From: FEN-1088 sp031407985
GTDB lineage: Bacteria; Myxococcota_A; Polyangia; Fen-1088
DNA: 64,000 nt
Assembly: GCA_031407985.1 (NCBI GenBank)
Contig: JANOJB010000092.1
Span: 1 to 64,000, forward strand
Direction of reading: 5' to 3'
Shown here: piece by piece, positions 1 to 8,244 of the stretch
Numbering within the stretch: the first letter of the stretch is position 1
Layout: every line of letters starts with the position of its first letter
Notes under the pieces: model-generated
Database searches by the model: none
The model's input: only the letters and a program-made list of their open reading frames with translations
What the model was told of the DNA's origin: nothing
Made by a program: the position numbers and the translations under genes

Positions 1-855
1 TGTCAGGGCGGCCCGGGATACATGTGTACGCGTTCGATGTTGCTGAGCCCCGAGATGAAACAGGCCGCGATGGACGACTGGAGCATGTCGGATCCGCCGT
101 TCGTTTACGGGACCGTGGGACACGATGCCGACACCGGCGGATTGGACGGCAACGGCAACACCTGTTGTCAGTGTTATCAATTGGTGTTCGAATCTCCGAT
201 CGGCGCAAGCGGGTTGCCCATACCGAAGCCGATGATCGTGCAGACGTTCAACACCGCCGCCGGCGGAGGTAAGAAGTTCGACGTGTACATGGCCGTCGGT
301 GGCTACGGCGCGAACAACGGTTGTGCGGGTGGCGCGAACCCGATGTACAGCGGTTTTCCGCCGGTCGGCGGCGACTATGACGGTGGGGTCAAGGCCGGGC
401 GTTACAGCCAATGCGCGGGGAGCATGGGCGCCTACACGGCCCAGTCGATTGGGGCTCCCATGTGTCAGGACTACGTGGCTTCCCAGTGCCAGATGATCAA
501 GGCCAGCGCGTCGCCGAACAACGAACGTGTCAGCCAAGCGTCGTGCATCGAGGCCAACTACGTGGCCAACCACTACCACATCAACTGGAACGTTCGCGCC
601 AAACGGATCGAATGTCCCGTCAATCTGACGCGCGTCACGGGGTGCAAGCTGAACAGCCAGGGCTTGCCCGCGGCGGATCCGGCCGCGAAGACCGTGGCGA
701 CCGCGGACAGCACGTACCGAACGGGCTACGGGACGACCACGATGCAGGACTGCTGCCGCCCGACGTGCGCCTGGCCGACCAACGTCGCAAACTCGGACGC
801 GACGTATTCGATTTTCTACACGTGCGACAAGGCCGGGAATCCCGCGACGCAGTGA
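1..855 (+). CDS. GH45-like secreted endoglucanase, 5' end outside window
   Basis: The frame is open to the left edge, so the start lies outside. The visible protein matches glycoside hydrolase family 45 (double-psi beta-barrel cellulase). Counting from the Met at base 22, there is CCQCYQL (residues 48-54), a KFDV block whose Asp87 aligns with the catalytic acid of family 45, GGYGANNGC, and a conserved ECP..L...GC block. Unusually, the DCCRPTCAW block (Asp243) that normally opens the family 45 domain and carries the catalytic base sits near the C-terminus here. The gene could be circularly permuted, or another copy may lie upstream. The Cys-rich composition fits an extracellular protein. It would cut beta-1,4-glucan if active. 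The next gene is convergent, 10 bp away. Confidence 0.72.
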   Translation, partial: CQGGPGYMCTRSMLLSPEMKQAAMDDWSMSDPPFVYGTVGHDADTGGLDGNGNTCCQCYQLVFESPIGASGLPIPKPMIVQTFNTAAGGGKKFDVYMAVGGYGANNGCAGGANPMYSGFPPVGGDYDGGVKAGRYSQCAGSMGAYTAQSIGAPMCQDYVASQCQMIKASASPNNERVSQASCIEANYVANHYHINWNVRAKRIECPVNLTRVTGCKLNSQGLPAADPAAKTVATADSTYRTGYGTTTMQDCCRPTCAWPTNVANSDATYSIFYTCDKAGNPATQ

Positions 856-865
856 CGCGCGTTCG

Positions 866-1891
866 TCAGCGCTCCGATGCGCCTGTCTCGGTCGCGTTCG
901 TATTCGGGACACAGTCGCGGACGCTGCCTTCGGTTGAGCCGTCGCCGGTGCGGCCGTTCCGGGAGCTGGCGTCGCACGTGTGGCTGAAGGCCGCGCAGTC
1001 GACCATCGCCAACGTGCCCTGGTAGCACCAGGTCAGAACGGTTCCCTCACAGCGACCGTGCTCCGTCGTCGATCCGCAGGCCACCCGCGACGCGGGCGCT
1101 GGGCAATCATCACACGTCCCCGACGACGCCAACCCGGGGCGGGTTCGAAACAATTCCTCCAGCGTTCCGCCGCGCTGGCGTGACTGGTCCGCTATCTCAC
1201 GTCCGACGAAGCGGACGTGCCAGGGCTCGGGGCGGTAACCGGTGATGCGTTGTTTACCGGGGGGGTAGCTCAGCGCGAATCCGTGCGCGGCCGCGTGTTC
1301 GGCCAACCACGCTATCGCCACGCTGGTGGGTAGACGCAGATCGATCGTGCTTCCCAGTTGGTGCTCGCTGTGCCCGGGACGCGCGGCGCGGCCTTTCTCC
1401 TTCGTGGTGCGGAACAGCCGCGCCTGATCGTCGTACGACCGAAACGCCGACGTGATGCGGATCGTGTGTCCGGCCGTCCGCGCGGCGTCCAGCAGATCGC
1501 GCAGGGCGGTCAGGGTCGCCGCGTCCATTCGATGTTTCCCGCGCGGATCGGGCAGTCCGGCGTCGTTCACGCGCCGCAGATCGTCGCCGGGGTGAAACGT
1601 GCAAGGTGAGACGCAGCGGGCGGGGTTCACCCACGCCAGGCGCGGTCGATCTGGTTTCACGGGCGGCACGACATCGGTCGTCGCCGACACTCTCGGCGCA
1701 TCGGCCGGCGTTTGCGCGGGAACGATCGTTGGCGCGGGCGGCGGCGGCGATGCGGGAATGTCGTCGGCCTTTGCGGACTGCGCGCGGCCGGTGGTGATGG
1801 CAGTCGGTGGGGGGCTGGTGGCGCAGCCGGCGGCGAGAGCAACAACACCAACCACGAAAGCGACGGCTCCGAAATCGCGCGGGCTAGACAA
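866..1891 (-). CDS. M15-family (VanY/DacY-like) D-Ala-D-Ala carboxypeptidase lipoprotein
   Basis: A lipoprotein signal ends in LAAGC (Cys23) and is followed by a Pro/Ala-rich linker. The M15 peptidase zinc site is complete: S175-x-H177-x-x-G-x-x-x-D184 within PGHSEHQLGSTIDL, and EPWH with Glu222 and His225. These enzymes trim peptidoglycan stem peptides; the lipid anchor puts it in the periplasm. After the catalytic domain comes a roughly 70-residue Cys-rich tail (about eight Cys), an extension common on myxobacterial surface proteins and of unknown role. The start is TTG and overlaps the end of the oxygenase gene by 8 bp, so the two are probably translationally coupled. A GTG a few codons downstream is an alternative start. 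Confidence 0.85.
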   Translation of the reverse strand: MSSPRDFGAVAFVVGVVALAAGCATSPPPTAITTGRAQSAKADDIPASPPPPAPTIVPAQTPADAPRVSATTDVVPPVKPDRPRLAWVNPARCVSPCTFHPGDDLRRVNDAGLPDPRGKHRMDAATLTALRDLLDAARTAGHTIRITSAFRSYDDQARLFRTTKEKGRAARPGHSEHQLGSTIDLRLPTSVAIAWLAEHAAAHGFALSYPPGKQRITGYRPEPWHVRFVGREIADQSRQRGGTLEELFRTRPGLASSGTCDDCPAPASRVACGSTTEHGRCEGTVLTWCYQGTLAMVDCAAFSHTCDASSRNGRTGDGSTEGSVRDCVPNTNATETGASER

Positions 1892-2471
1892 AATTGAACG
1901 TGATCGCTATGCGCTTGTTTGCCTTCATGGGGTGCATGCTGGCGTGGTAGTGCCGGCCGTCGAAGCACATCATCGTTCCCTTTCTCGGCGACACGCGCCC
2001 GGCCACCGTGAACTTTCCCTCGTTCGCGAACTTCGCGGAATCCTTCACGCTGACGTCGTCGAACGTTTGGTCGAAGACGAACGTGTCTCCGTCGCTGTCG
2101 TTCACGTAATAGACCGCGGTGTGATGGGGCTGGCTGAAATCCACGTGGGGATTGTGGTGTTCGGCCTCGACCGCCGTCTTCGTGAACAGTCCCACGCGGA
2201 TCCGCAACAGCGTGTTGAATTCAATGTTGGCCTTCTCGCAGAACACGAACAGGATCGGCAGCAGCAACGAACTCATGGGCGAAAATTCGGCCGTTTCACC
2301 CTCGATCAAATACGCCATGTGGCTGAAGCCGCTGAAGGTGTTCTTGAACCTCGATCCCGCGTGCGCGACTTCCTCGTGAAAACACCACGTCATGGTGTTC
2401 GACGCCAACTCGCTTTCAACCTGGTCCTGATACTTCTTCGGGATCGCGTTGGCTATTTCGATGATCTTCAT
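1884..2471 (-). CDS. 2OG-Fe(II) oxygenase (prolyl-4-hydroxylase-like)
   Basis: The product of about 195 residues has the double-stranded beta-helix iron site: HVD in NPHVDFSQPHH, a distal His in the FDGRHYHASMHP stretch, and an Arg (ANKRIAITF) to hold 2-oxoglutarate. It resembles small P4H-type hydroxylases found in bacteria and phages. The substrate cannot be told. I placed the start at the ATG giving MKIIEIANAIPKKYQD, which looks like the natural N-terminus of the family; the frame stays open to an upstream start at 2537, but those residues look unlike the family. It is divergent from the VOC gene and overlaps the downstream peptidase by 8 bp. Confidence 0.8.
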   Translation of the reverse strand: MKIIEIANAIPKKYQDQVESELASNTMTWCFHEEVAHAGSRFKNTFSGFSHMAYLIEGETAEFSPMSSLLLPILFVFCEKANIEFNTLLRIRVGLFTKTAVEAEHHNPHVDFSQPHHTAVYYVNDSDGDTFVFDQTFDDVSVKDSAKFANEGKFTVAGRVSPRKGTMMCFDGRHYHASMHPMKANKRIAITFNFV

Positions 2472-2554
2472 AGGTTCGCCCGGACCTTGGACATATTCGC
2501 TATAACGGAAACGATCCGCAACCCGGCCCGACAACACATCAAGGAGAAACCATC

Positions 2555-3040
2555 ATGGCTACGGCAAAAAGCTACCTTCCCGAGGGCTTGGGAAACGTCA
2601 CTGCCCACCTGGTCGTCAAGAACGCGCTTGAGGCGATCGAGTTCTACAAAGCTGCCTTCGGCGCCGAACTGCACGCCCACGCGCCCGGTCCGCTGCCTGG
2701 CAGCACCATGCACGCCGCCATCCGCATCGGTAACACGATGGTCTTCCTGGCGGACGACATGAGTATGTCGGCCCTCAAGGCTCCGGGAAACCTGGGCGCG
2801 GCCACGTCATCGCTGGTGCTGTACGTGACCGACTGCGACGCGGTCTTCAACAGGGCGGTGGCCGCGGGCGCCAAGGTGAACATGCCGATTGCCGATCAGT
2901 TCTGGGGCGATCGCTACGGCAAGGTCATCGATCCGGCCGGCCACGTCTGGGAGATAGCCACGCACAAGGAAGATCTGACCGCCGAGGAACTGGGACAGCG
3001 CGCGCAGGCGGCGATGGCTGCGTTCGGAAAACCGGCATAG
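2555..3040 (+). CDS. VOC-family (glyoxalase/PhnB-like) protein
   Basis: A 161-residue vicinal-oxygen-chelate protein. The two beta-alpha-beta-beta-beta modules are visible (TAHLVVKNALEAIEFYKAAF... and SSLVLYVTDCDAVFNRAVAAG...), ending in the typical DPAGHVWEIATH block. Members bind a divalent metal between modules and act on small molecules, or give resistance; the exact reaction is not predictable here. A strong ribosome-binding site (AAGGAG) lies 9 bases before the ATG. The next gene starts 2 bp after its stop, suggesting co-transcription, although the functions look unrelated. Confidence 0.85.
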   Translation: MATAKSYLPEGLGNVTAHLVVKNALEAIEFYKAAFGAELHAHAPGPLPGSTMHAAIRIGNTMVFLADDMSMSALKAPGNLGAATSSLVLYVTDCDAVFNRAVAAGAKVNMPIADQFWGDRYGKVIDPAGHVWEIATHKEDLTAEELGQRAQAAMAAFGKPA

Positions 3041-3042
3041 CC

Positions 3043-3753
3043 GTGAGACATCAGACCCGCGGAATGGCGGTGGCCGTGTTGTGTGTGGGGGCGCTGGCGT
3101 CCTCCTGTGCCGACGATCCGAGCGCGGCTTACGTTTCGTTCGCCGCCAGGTACGCGAAGGCGGTGTGTCTGCGCGCCTCCACGTGTTGTGCGTCGGCGGA
3201 TTTCGTCGCGCTTTACGGCACGGACCAGACCACCTGCGAACGGAAGGTGGCGGGGAATCCTGACGAGGCTCGGGAGGCTTTCTCCACGGGATTGGTCCGT
3301 TTCGATCGGGGCGCGGCCGAGGATTGTTTGGCGCGCATCATCACGGATACGTGCCCGCTCGTGTATCGCCCGCTGCCCGCTTCCTGTCCCGTCAATGCCA
3401 CGGTGGGCACCCGTAAGATCGGGGAGGTCTGCGACGCTGATTTCATGTGCGCCAGTCGCAACTGTACGGGCCAGCTGTGTGTCGAACGTCCCGCGCCGCT
3501 GTGCGACGTCTGCCTGTCGGGGGAATACTGCGGCGCCGCCGGATGTACGACCGTCGTCCCGGCCGGAGGCGCCTGCACGTACAGTCCCATGTGTGAGGCC
3601 TCCGGTGCTTGTGTGAATCTCGTGTGCGCGGGATTGGTCAGCGACGGAGGCAGCTGCACCAGTGGACGCGACTGCGCGACCGGAACCTGCTCGAATATCG
3701 TCGTTCCCGCGGCGGCGGGAACTTGCCGTCCCAGTCTCTGCCAGGGCACCTGA
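3043..3753 (+). CDS. Cys-rich lipoprotein, Dickkopf-like repeats
   Basis: The GTG-started product has a lipoprotein signal (VGALASSC) and a long Cys-rich body. Spaced cysteines such as GEVCDADFMCASRNC, CDVCLSGEYCG and GGSCTSGRDCATGTC resemble the small disulfide modules of the Dickkopf N-terminal Cys-rich type that are abundant in Myxococcota surface lipoproteins. No catalytic residues are recognisable, so it is probably a structural or binding protein of the cell envelope. An internal ATG (Met8) is an alternative start. It directly follows the VOC gene. Confidence 0.75.
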   Translation: MRHQTRGMAVAVLCVGALASSCADDPSAAYVSFAARYAKAVCLRASTCCASADFVALYGTDQTTCERKVAGNPDEAREAFSTGLVRFDRGAAEDCLARIITDTCPLVYRPLPASCPVNATVGTRKIGEVCDADFMCASRNCTGQLCVERPAPLCDVCLSGEYCGAAGCTTVVPAGGACTYSPMCEASGACVNLVCAGLVSDGGSCTSGRDCATGTCSNIVVPAAAGTCRPSLCQGT

Positions 3754-3785
3754 CCCGGGGCCGCGCACCTGGCACAATGGTCCCG

Positions 3786-4307
3786 ATGAAGGCGCCGCGC
3801 ATCCCGGCGACCATGGGTCAGGGGAGCCTGGCGATGCGCGCGATCCGTTTCGAGGACGTGCCTGAAGTCTTGCGTCTGGTTCGGCGATCTGTCGATCACG
3901 GATGCCGCGGTCACTACGATCAGCGGCAGCGAGAGGCGGTCTACGCCAGCTACGCACGAAGCCTTTTCGTGGAGGCACTGGGACCGTTCGATTCCATTCT
4001 CGCCGAGCGGCAGGGGCGCGTCGTCGGGATCGCCCAGTTCGATCCAGCCGACGATCGGTTGCGCGCGCTGTTCGTCGATGCCGCTTACCAACAGAGCGGG
4101 GTCGGACGCGCGTTGCTGGCCGAGATCGAGCAGCGCGCGCGCAGGCGCGGTAGATCGCGTCTGCATGGCGCGATGTCCCTGAACGCGGTTTCGTTTTACC
4201 TGCAAGCCGGCTTTCGCCCGAGCGGTGGGCCCGAGCAACTGACGTCCACTGACATTTCCGTTCCCGTCGTGCGGATGGAGAAAAATTTGCGTACCGCCGC
4301 GGGCTGA
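3786..4307 (+). CDS. GNAT-family N-acetyltransferase
   Basis: The acetyl-CoA binding motif A is clear: LRALFVDAAYQQSGVGRALLAEIEQRA split over beta4/alpha3, containing Q-x-x-G-V-G-R. The late SFYLQAGF motif B is also present. GNAT enzymes move an acetyl group from acetyl-CoA to an amine; the substrate is unknown. Several in-frame Met codons (3777, 3786, 3813, 3834) are possible starts; the conserved domain begins at MRAIRFEDVPEV (3834), so the real protein may be shorter than drawn. Confidence 0.82.
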   Translation: MKAPRIPATMGQGSLAMRAIRFEDVPEVLRLVRRSVDHGCRGHYDQRQREAVYASYARSLFVEALGPFDSILAERQGRVVGIAQFDPADDRLRALFVDAAYQQSGVGRALLAEIEQRARRRGRSRLHGAMSLNAVSFYLQAGFRPSGGPEQLTSTDISVPVVRMEKNLRTAAG

Positions 4308-4396
4308 ACCTTGGACGGCACTGGAACGTGACCCTCGCGTCAGAGGCACGATCGGCGAATTCGATGACAACCGCTGGTCGCTGTTACCATACCGAT

Positions 4397-4825
4397 ATGC
4401 CCGATATGCGAACCAATGGTGTGATCCGTGTCCGCTTCGTTGCGCTTTCGTTTCTGCTCCTTGCATCGGCGTGCGGCGCCTCCGGCGGCGGCGCCTCCGG
4501 CGGCGGCGCCTCCGGTGTCCAGTCATCAAAGCGACTCGTCGAGCTAAGCGACACCGAGAAGGGGCAGCTCTGCGACTGGATGGTGCCGAAGGCCGGAAGC
4601 TACGGAACACCCGGGACCTGCGATCGGTCTCAGCCGGAGGCGATGTTCCCGTTCCTCACCTACGACGATCAGGCTGCCTGCATCGAGGACTCGGTCGACG
4701 CGACGGCCACGGGTTGTTTGGCGACCGTCGCCCAACTGGAGGCCTGCGTGAACCTGCTTCCCGCGTGCGCGACCTTCACCGATATCGCCGGTCTTCCCGC
4801 ATGCGCGGTCCTGTCCGGCTGCTGA
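4397..4825 (+). CDS. small Cys-rich lipoprotein, unknown function
   Basis: A lipoprotein signal (VRFVALSFLLLASAC) is followed by a short GASGG repeat and about 95 residues with eight cysteines. No family is recognised. The start was set at the Met just before the charged n-region; an in-frame upstream extension to 4328 lacks a signal-like sequence. The GASGG stretch is encoded by a perfect 15-bp tandem repeat and could vary between strains. Confidence 0.6.
   Translation: MPDMRTNGVIRVRFVALSFLLLASACGASGGGASGGGASGVQSSKRLVELSDTEKGQLCDWMVPKAGSYGTPGTCDRSQPEAMFPFLTYDDQAACIEDSVDATATGCLATVAQLEACVNLLPACATFTDIAGLPACAVLSGC
4475..4516 (+). repeat. 15-bp tandem repeat coding GASGG linker
   Basis: The unit GGCGCCTCCGGCGGC is present in 2.8 perfect copies just after the lipobox Cys codon of the small lipoprotein. 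A multiple-of-three unit keeps the frame if copy number changes. Confidence 0.9.
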
Positions 4826-4942
4826 CGTCGCGCGCACTCAGCGACCCTCAAGAATCTGAGGATCCTGCGCCTTGAAGCCCCGGAAACCTCGTGATTGCTG
4901 GCGCATGCCGGGTGGCATGAGATTTGCGCCGCGACACTCACC

Positions 4943-5845
4943 ATGAAGTCATCGTCTCGAATTGGCGTCCTGTGGCTGGCAGCCCTTGGCGCAGCAGCGT
5001 GCGGCGGGAACGCGATGTCGTTCGGCACCCGTGATGCTGGATCCGACGCAGCCGCCACAGGTGGATCAACGGGGACTGGTGGCGAAACGGCGACCGGTGG
5101 CAGATCGGCGACCGGCGGTTCAGGGGGAAACGGAGGCAAAACCGCTTCTGGCGGCTCTTTCGGAACCGGAGGCAACGTCGCGACGGGCGGCACGGGTCCG
5201 GGCGGTCGTTCCGGAACTGGCGGCGCGGGTGGATCCGGGGGTGGCAGCGTTGGCAGCGGCGGCGCAGGCGGAGGTCCGTGCCGGGGCCTGAACCAAGGTC
5301 AGTGCGTCGTCACCGCTGGCTGCACCCCGCGGTCCTGTCCCGGCTGCGCGGGTGGCACCATGTTCTCGGGCTGCTTCGCCTCGTCCGCTCCCATCGATGC
5401 GTGTCCCCCGCTAGCGGGCTGCCCCCTGGACTGCTCCAGTCTCACCGAGCCCGCGTGTCGCGCGAACGTCACTTGCCGCGCCGACACTTGCACAATGTGC
5501 GGGGGCGGGAGCGTCTATGCGGGGTGTTCCGCCATCGTCGCTACGCCCGCGCCGTGTCCCGGCATCGCCTGTCCGGCAACCTGCGACAAGGTGACGACCC
5601 TGGCCGAATGCGAAACCCGAAGCGACTGCCATTCCGTGTTCCTCGACTCCCAGGTTTGTGGGTGCGCGGGCCTCGGGTGCTGCGCCCGGTTCGTCCAATG
5701 CGCCGCCGGGGACAAGGCCCTGTGCAAACCCTCGGAGCAATTCGGCTGCACCATCGCCGAGCCACATTGTGAAGGTCCCTATGTCATCGGCTATACGCCT
5801 TCGTGTTACGAGGGCTGCGTGAAGGCGACGGACTGCGCTCCGTAG
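4943..5845 (+). CDS. lipoprotein with TGG linker and Cys-rich repeats
   Basis: The signal ends in LGAAAC. It is followed by about 75 residues of Gly/Thr/Ser linker (repeats of ATGGS/GTGG), then roughly 190 residues with more than 30 cysteines. The Cys-rich part repeats a module of the form C..L.E..C.A...C....C..C.GG..Y.GC at least twice. Such linker-plus-Cys modules mark many surface lipoproteins of Polyangia. The function is unknown; display outside the outer membrane is an inference. The ATG at 4943 is preferred over an in-frame upstream TTG because the signal peptide starts there. Confidence 0.7.
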   Translation: MKSSSRIGVLWLAALGAAACGGNAMSFGTRDAGSDAAATGGSTGTGGETATGGRSATGGSGGNGGKTASGGSFGTGGNVATGGTGPGGRSGTGGAGGSGGGSVGSGGAGGGPCRGLNQGQCVVTAGCTPRSCPGCAGGTMFSGCFASSAPIDACPPLAGCPLDCSSLTEPACRANVTCRADTCTMCGGGSVYAGCSAIVATPAPCPGIACPATCDKVTTLAECETRSDCHSVFLDSQVCGCAGLGCCARFVQCAAGDKALCKPSEQFGCTIAEPHCEGPYVIGYTPSCYEGCVKATDCAP

Positions 5846-5871
5846 ATCTCTGACCAGCCCCGGAAACGAGA

Positions 5872-5883
5872 ACCCTATAGGGT
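5872..5883. promoter_or_regulatory. 12-bp perfect palindrome ACCCTATAGGGT
   Basis: A perfect palindrome lies in the gap between the Cys-rich lipoprotein and the metallopeptidase gene. It could be an operator for the downstream gene; no cognate regulator is nearby and no promoter could be assigned. Confidence 0.3.
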
Positions 5884-6035
5884 GCGAATTCGTTCCATGG
5901 ACGTGCGGGCTGCACCGCGTATACACCCGGATGTCATCGCTCGGCTTCCGATCTCGGGGCCGCGCACGATGCGTGCAACAACGCTCTGACGCAAACGTCC
6001 TTGCGCTTGCGGGGTTTCTCCGCAATACCACGGAC

Positions 6036-6962
6036 GTGGACATTGAAGGTCGTCGGCGCTCGGACAACTTCGAAGATCGTGGGCGCGGGGCCAGCCGGGG
6101 CGGGGGTGGTGGTGTGCCGCTTCGTTTGGTCTCTTCCATCGTCCAGCGGCTGGGAATCCGCGGCACGCTGGTGGTGGCGGCGGTGCTTGGGGTCGGCTAC
6201 TTCGTTTTGCCCGCCAGCTTCCGCCAGGCCATTTTCGGACTGTTGTCGGGCGAGCCGACGCAAGACGCGCTGCCCGGGGGCGCGTCCGGCGGCAGCGTGT
6301 GTGGATCCTCACCCCAGAACGGAAAGGCGTGCGATTTCTCGCGGGTCGTCCTGGCATCCACCGAGGACGTTTGGGCAGCCCAGTTTGGCGCCGGCGCGCT
6401 GCCCCGCTATGACGCCCAACCGGGCGCGTACCAGAAACCCACGCTGGTCGTGTTCGCCGACGCGGTCGCGACCGGCGGCTGCGGCAACGCCACCTCGGCC
6501 GTCGGCCCCTTTTACTGTCCCGGGGATAAAAAGCTGTACATCGATCCGGGTTTCTATGACGTGATGGAGCAGCGCCTGCGCGCGCCCGGTGACTTTGCCC
6601 AGGCGTACGTCATCGCGCACGAGGTCGGTCATCACGTCCAAAACCTGATCGGTGCCACGCGTGGGTCCATCCGCGGCGAGACTAAAAATCAGACCTCCGT
6701 CCGTGTCGAACTGCAGGCCGACTGTTTGGCCGGCGTTTGGGGCCACACCGCCCGCGCGTCACTCGCCATCACCAAGCAGGATCTGGAAGAGGCCCTCAAC
6801 GCCGCCCACGCGATCGGCGACGATACCCTGGGCCACGCCAACGCCAGCAACTACACCCACGGCTCCAGCGCCCAGCGCATGCGCTGGTTCAAGAAAGGCT
6901 TCGACAGCGGCGACGCCCGCCAGTGCGACACGTTCGGCGTGGGGAGGTTCGGGGCGTTGTGA
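6036..6962 (+). CDS. YpfJ/KPN_02809-type neutral zinc metallopeptidase
   Basis: The protein starts RRRSDNFEDRG, the usual N-terminal signature of this family, then has one membrane span (GTLVVAAVLGVGYFVLPASF), the zinc motif HEVGHH in AYVIAHEVGHHVQ, and the third-ligand region ELQADCLAGVWG. A Cys pair brackets TGGCGNATSAVGPFYCPGD as in relatives. It is probably a membrane-anchored periplasmic protease of unknown substrate. I chose the GTG at 6036 because it falls just before the conserved N-terminus; the frame also has an ATG at 5931 that would add 35 unconserved residues. Part of the coding sequence recurs in decayed form at about 7755-7815. Confidence 0.85.
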   Translation: MDIEGRRRSDNFEDRGRGASRGGGGGVPLRLVSSIVQRLGIRGTLVVAAVLGVGYFVLPASFRQAIFGLLSGEPTQDALPGGASGGSVCGSSPQNGKACDFSRVVLASTEDVWAAQFGAGALPRYDAQPGAYQKPTLVVFADAVATGGCGNATSAVGPFYCPGDKKLYIDPGFYDVMEQRLRAPGDFAQAYVIAHEVGHHVQNLIGATRGSIRGETKNQTSVRVELQADCLAGVWGHTARASLAITKQDLEEALNAAHAIGDDTLGHANASNYTHGSSAQRMRWFKKGFDSGDARQCDTFGVGRFGAL

Positions 6963-7156
6963 CGGAGCTGGCGCCGGCCGGTGTTTCACGCTCCGGCGCG
7001 ACCATCGCAGGAAGGAGTGGAAGCGTGGTGGACCGGACGGGCACGCGGGTGCTGGGTTTTCTGCCGAAGCGCGACGTGATTGCGGCGGCCAGCGCACCCG
7101 GGGACGAGGAAGTGACCATCGTCGGTGACTGCACGATGGGCGAGAGTGATCCGTAG
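6959..7156 (+). CDS. short open frame, doubtful
   Basis: A GTG overlaps the metallopeptidase stop and opens a 65-codon frame containing RTGTRVLGFLPKRDVIAAAS. No family is recognised. It may be a coupled small protein or a remnant in this decayed stretch. Confidence 0.2.
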   Translation: MTELAPAGVSRSGATIAGRSGSVVDRTGTRVLGFLPKRDVIAAASAPGDEEVTIVGDCTMGESDP

Positions 7157-7237
7157 TTGGCGCGGCAGCTTGCCCGCCCCATCGACCAGCCGGACCAGCC
7201 CTTGTCGATGACAGGCAAGGTGGCAACGCCTCGTTGA

Positions 7238-7366
7238 GTGCCAGCACCGACGATTCGCAGAGGCTTGGAGCTCGTCGCGGCCGGGCGGGCCTACGCCGAG
7301 ATTCGGCGGCATCGGGGCAAAGTCCGGTTGGCGATCGATATCGCCTCCTTGCGTGAGGATCAGTGA
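7238..7366 (+). CDS. putative short antitoxin or antitoxin remnant
   Basis: A 42-codon frame (GTG start; GLELVAAGRAYAEIRRHRGK, ending ASLREDQ) finishes in a TGA that overlaps the GTG start of the PIN toxin (GTGA), the usual antitoxin-toxin arrangement. A stop lies directly upstream in the same frame, preceded by an ATG 30 bp further up, so the antitoxin may have lost its N-terminus. No DNA-binding fold can be recognised in so short a peptide. Confidence 0.35.
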   Translation: MPAPTIRRGLELVAAGRAYAEIRRHRGKVRLAIDIASLREDQ

Positions 7367-7737
7367 TCGCGGGGGATTCGAGTTCGTTCGTGGCGTACTT
7401 CGCCGGCGAAAGCGGCATCGATGTCGACACGTTGGATGCGGCGCTGAGCAACGGCCATCTGGTCCTGCCGTGCGTTGCCCTGACCGAACTCCTCAGCGCC
7501 AAAAACCTCCCGACGGCACTAGCAAAGACACTGAGGGAGATCCCGCGCCTTGATCCGGTGGACGGATTCTGGGAACGAGCCGGCATCTTGCGCGCGAAGA
7601 TCCTACGGCGTGGATGGCGGGCCCCTCTGGCAGGCACGCTGATCGCGCAACTCTGCGTCGACCACAACGTTTCATTGATTTCCCGCGACGCGGATTTTCG
7701 GCACTTCGTCAGAGTCGGGGGGCTCGTCTTGGTGTAG
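7363..7737 (+). CDS. PIN-domain ribonuclease toxin (VapC-like)
   Basis: A 124-residue PIN domain. The acidic active site is present: Asp5 in IAGDSSSFVAYF, Glu in LTELLSAKN, and a C-terminal SRDADFRHF with paired Asp. VapC toxins cut tRNA or rRNA and are neutralised by a co-encoded antitoxin. The start GTG overlaps the stop of the preceding short frame. Unlike the other three PIN toxins here, its antitoxin looks shortened. Confidence 0.75.
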   Translation: MIAGDSSSFVAYFAGESGIDVDTLDAALSNGHLVLPCVALTELLSAKNLPTALAKTLREIPRLDPVDGFWERAGILRAKILRRGWRAPLAGTLIAQLCVDHNVSLISRDADFRHFVRVGGLVLV

Positions 7738-7754
7738 GCCGTCGCGCCTGGGCC

Positions 7755-7815
7755 GGACGTTTTGGGCCGTTGGGCCGCCCAATTTGGCGCTGGCGCGCTG
7801 CCCGGTATCACACCC
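7755..7815 (+). pseudogene. decayed fragment of the YpfJ-type metallopeptidase gene
   Basis: This stretch repeats bases about 6365-6415. The shared peptide WAAQFGAGALP is encoded in both, with several synonymous third-base differences, after which the frames diverge. The rest of 7738-8244 holds no convincing gene. It looks like the remains of a paralog or partial duplication. The fragment also includes a TTGGGCcGCCCAA palindrome at 7770-7782. Confidence 0.5.
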
Positions 7816-8244
7816 CACTGGGCGCTCACGCTGGCCGGATTGGCTTCCTTCCCGGCTTGCGGAATCGACACGCCTGACGATGCGGAAAAAACCAAAGTGA
7901 GCGAGTTCGCCGAGCCAAAGTGCCTGGCGGCAATTCCGGACGCGACCAATATCAGCGCCGATGCGCTCTGGCAGGGAAGCACGCCAAGCTGGTTTCAATC
8001 TCGGCTGCGGCGGAACAAGCGACCAGTCCCCCTCGCTCGGGCGTTCGATCCCGGCACGCAAACCCGACAGACTGCGTCTGCGGGCCACATTCGACGCGCA
8101 GATCAACAAGGAACCCTCCCAGCGAAAAACGCGTTCGTGCCCAATCAACGGATCGGGACGTCGAACGGGCCAAGCTCGCGGCTGACGTTGCGCCCTCTGG
8201 TGAGACGGTCACGCCGATCACGGCCAATCCCGATTGCCACGCCG

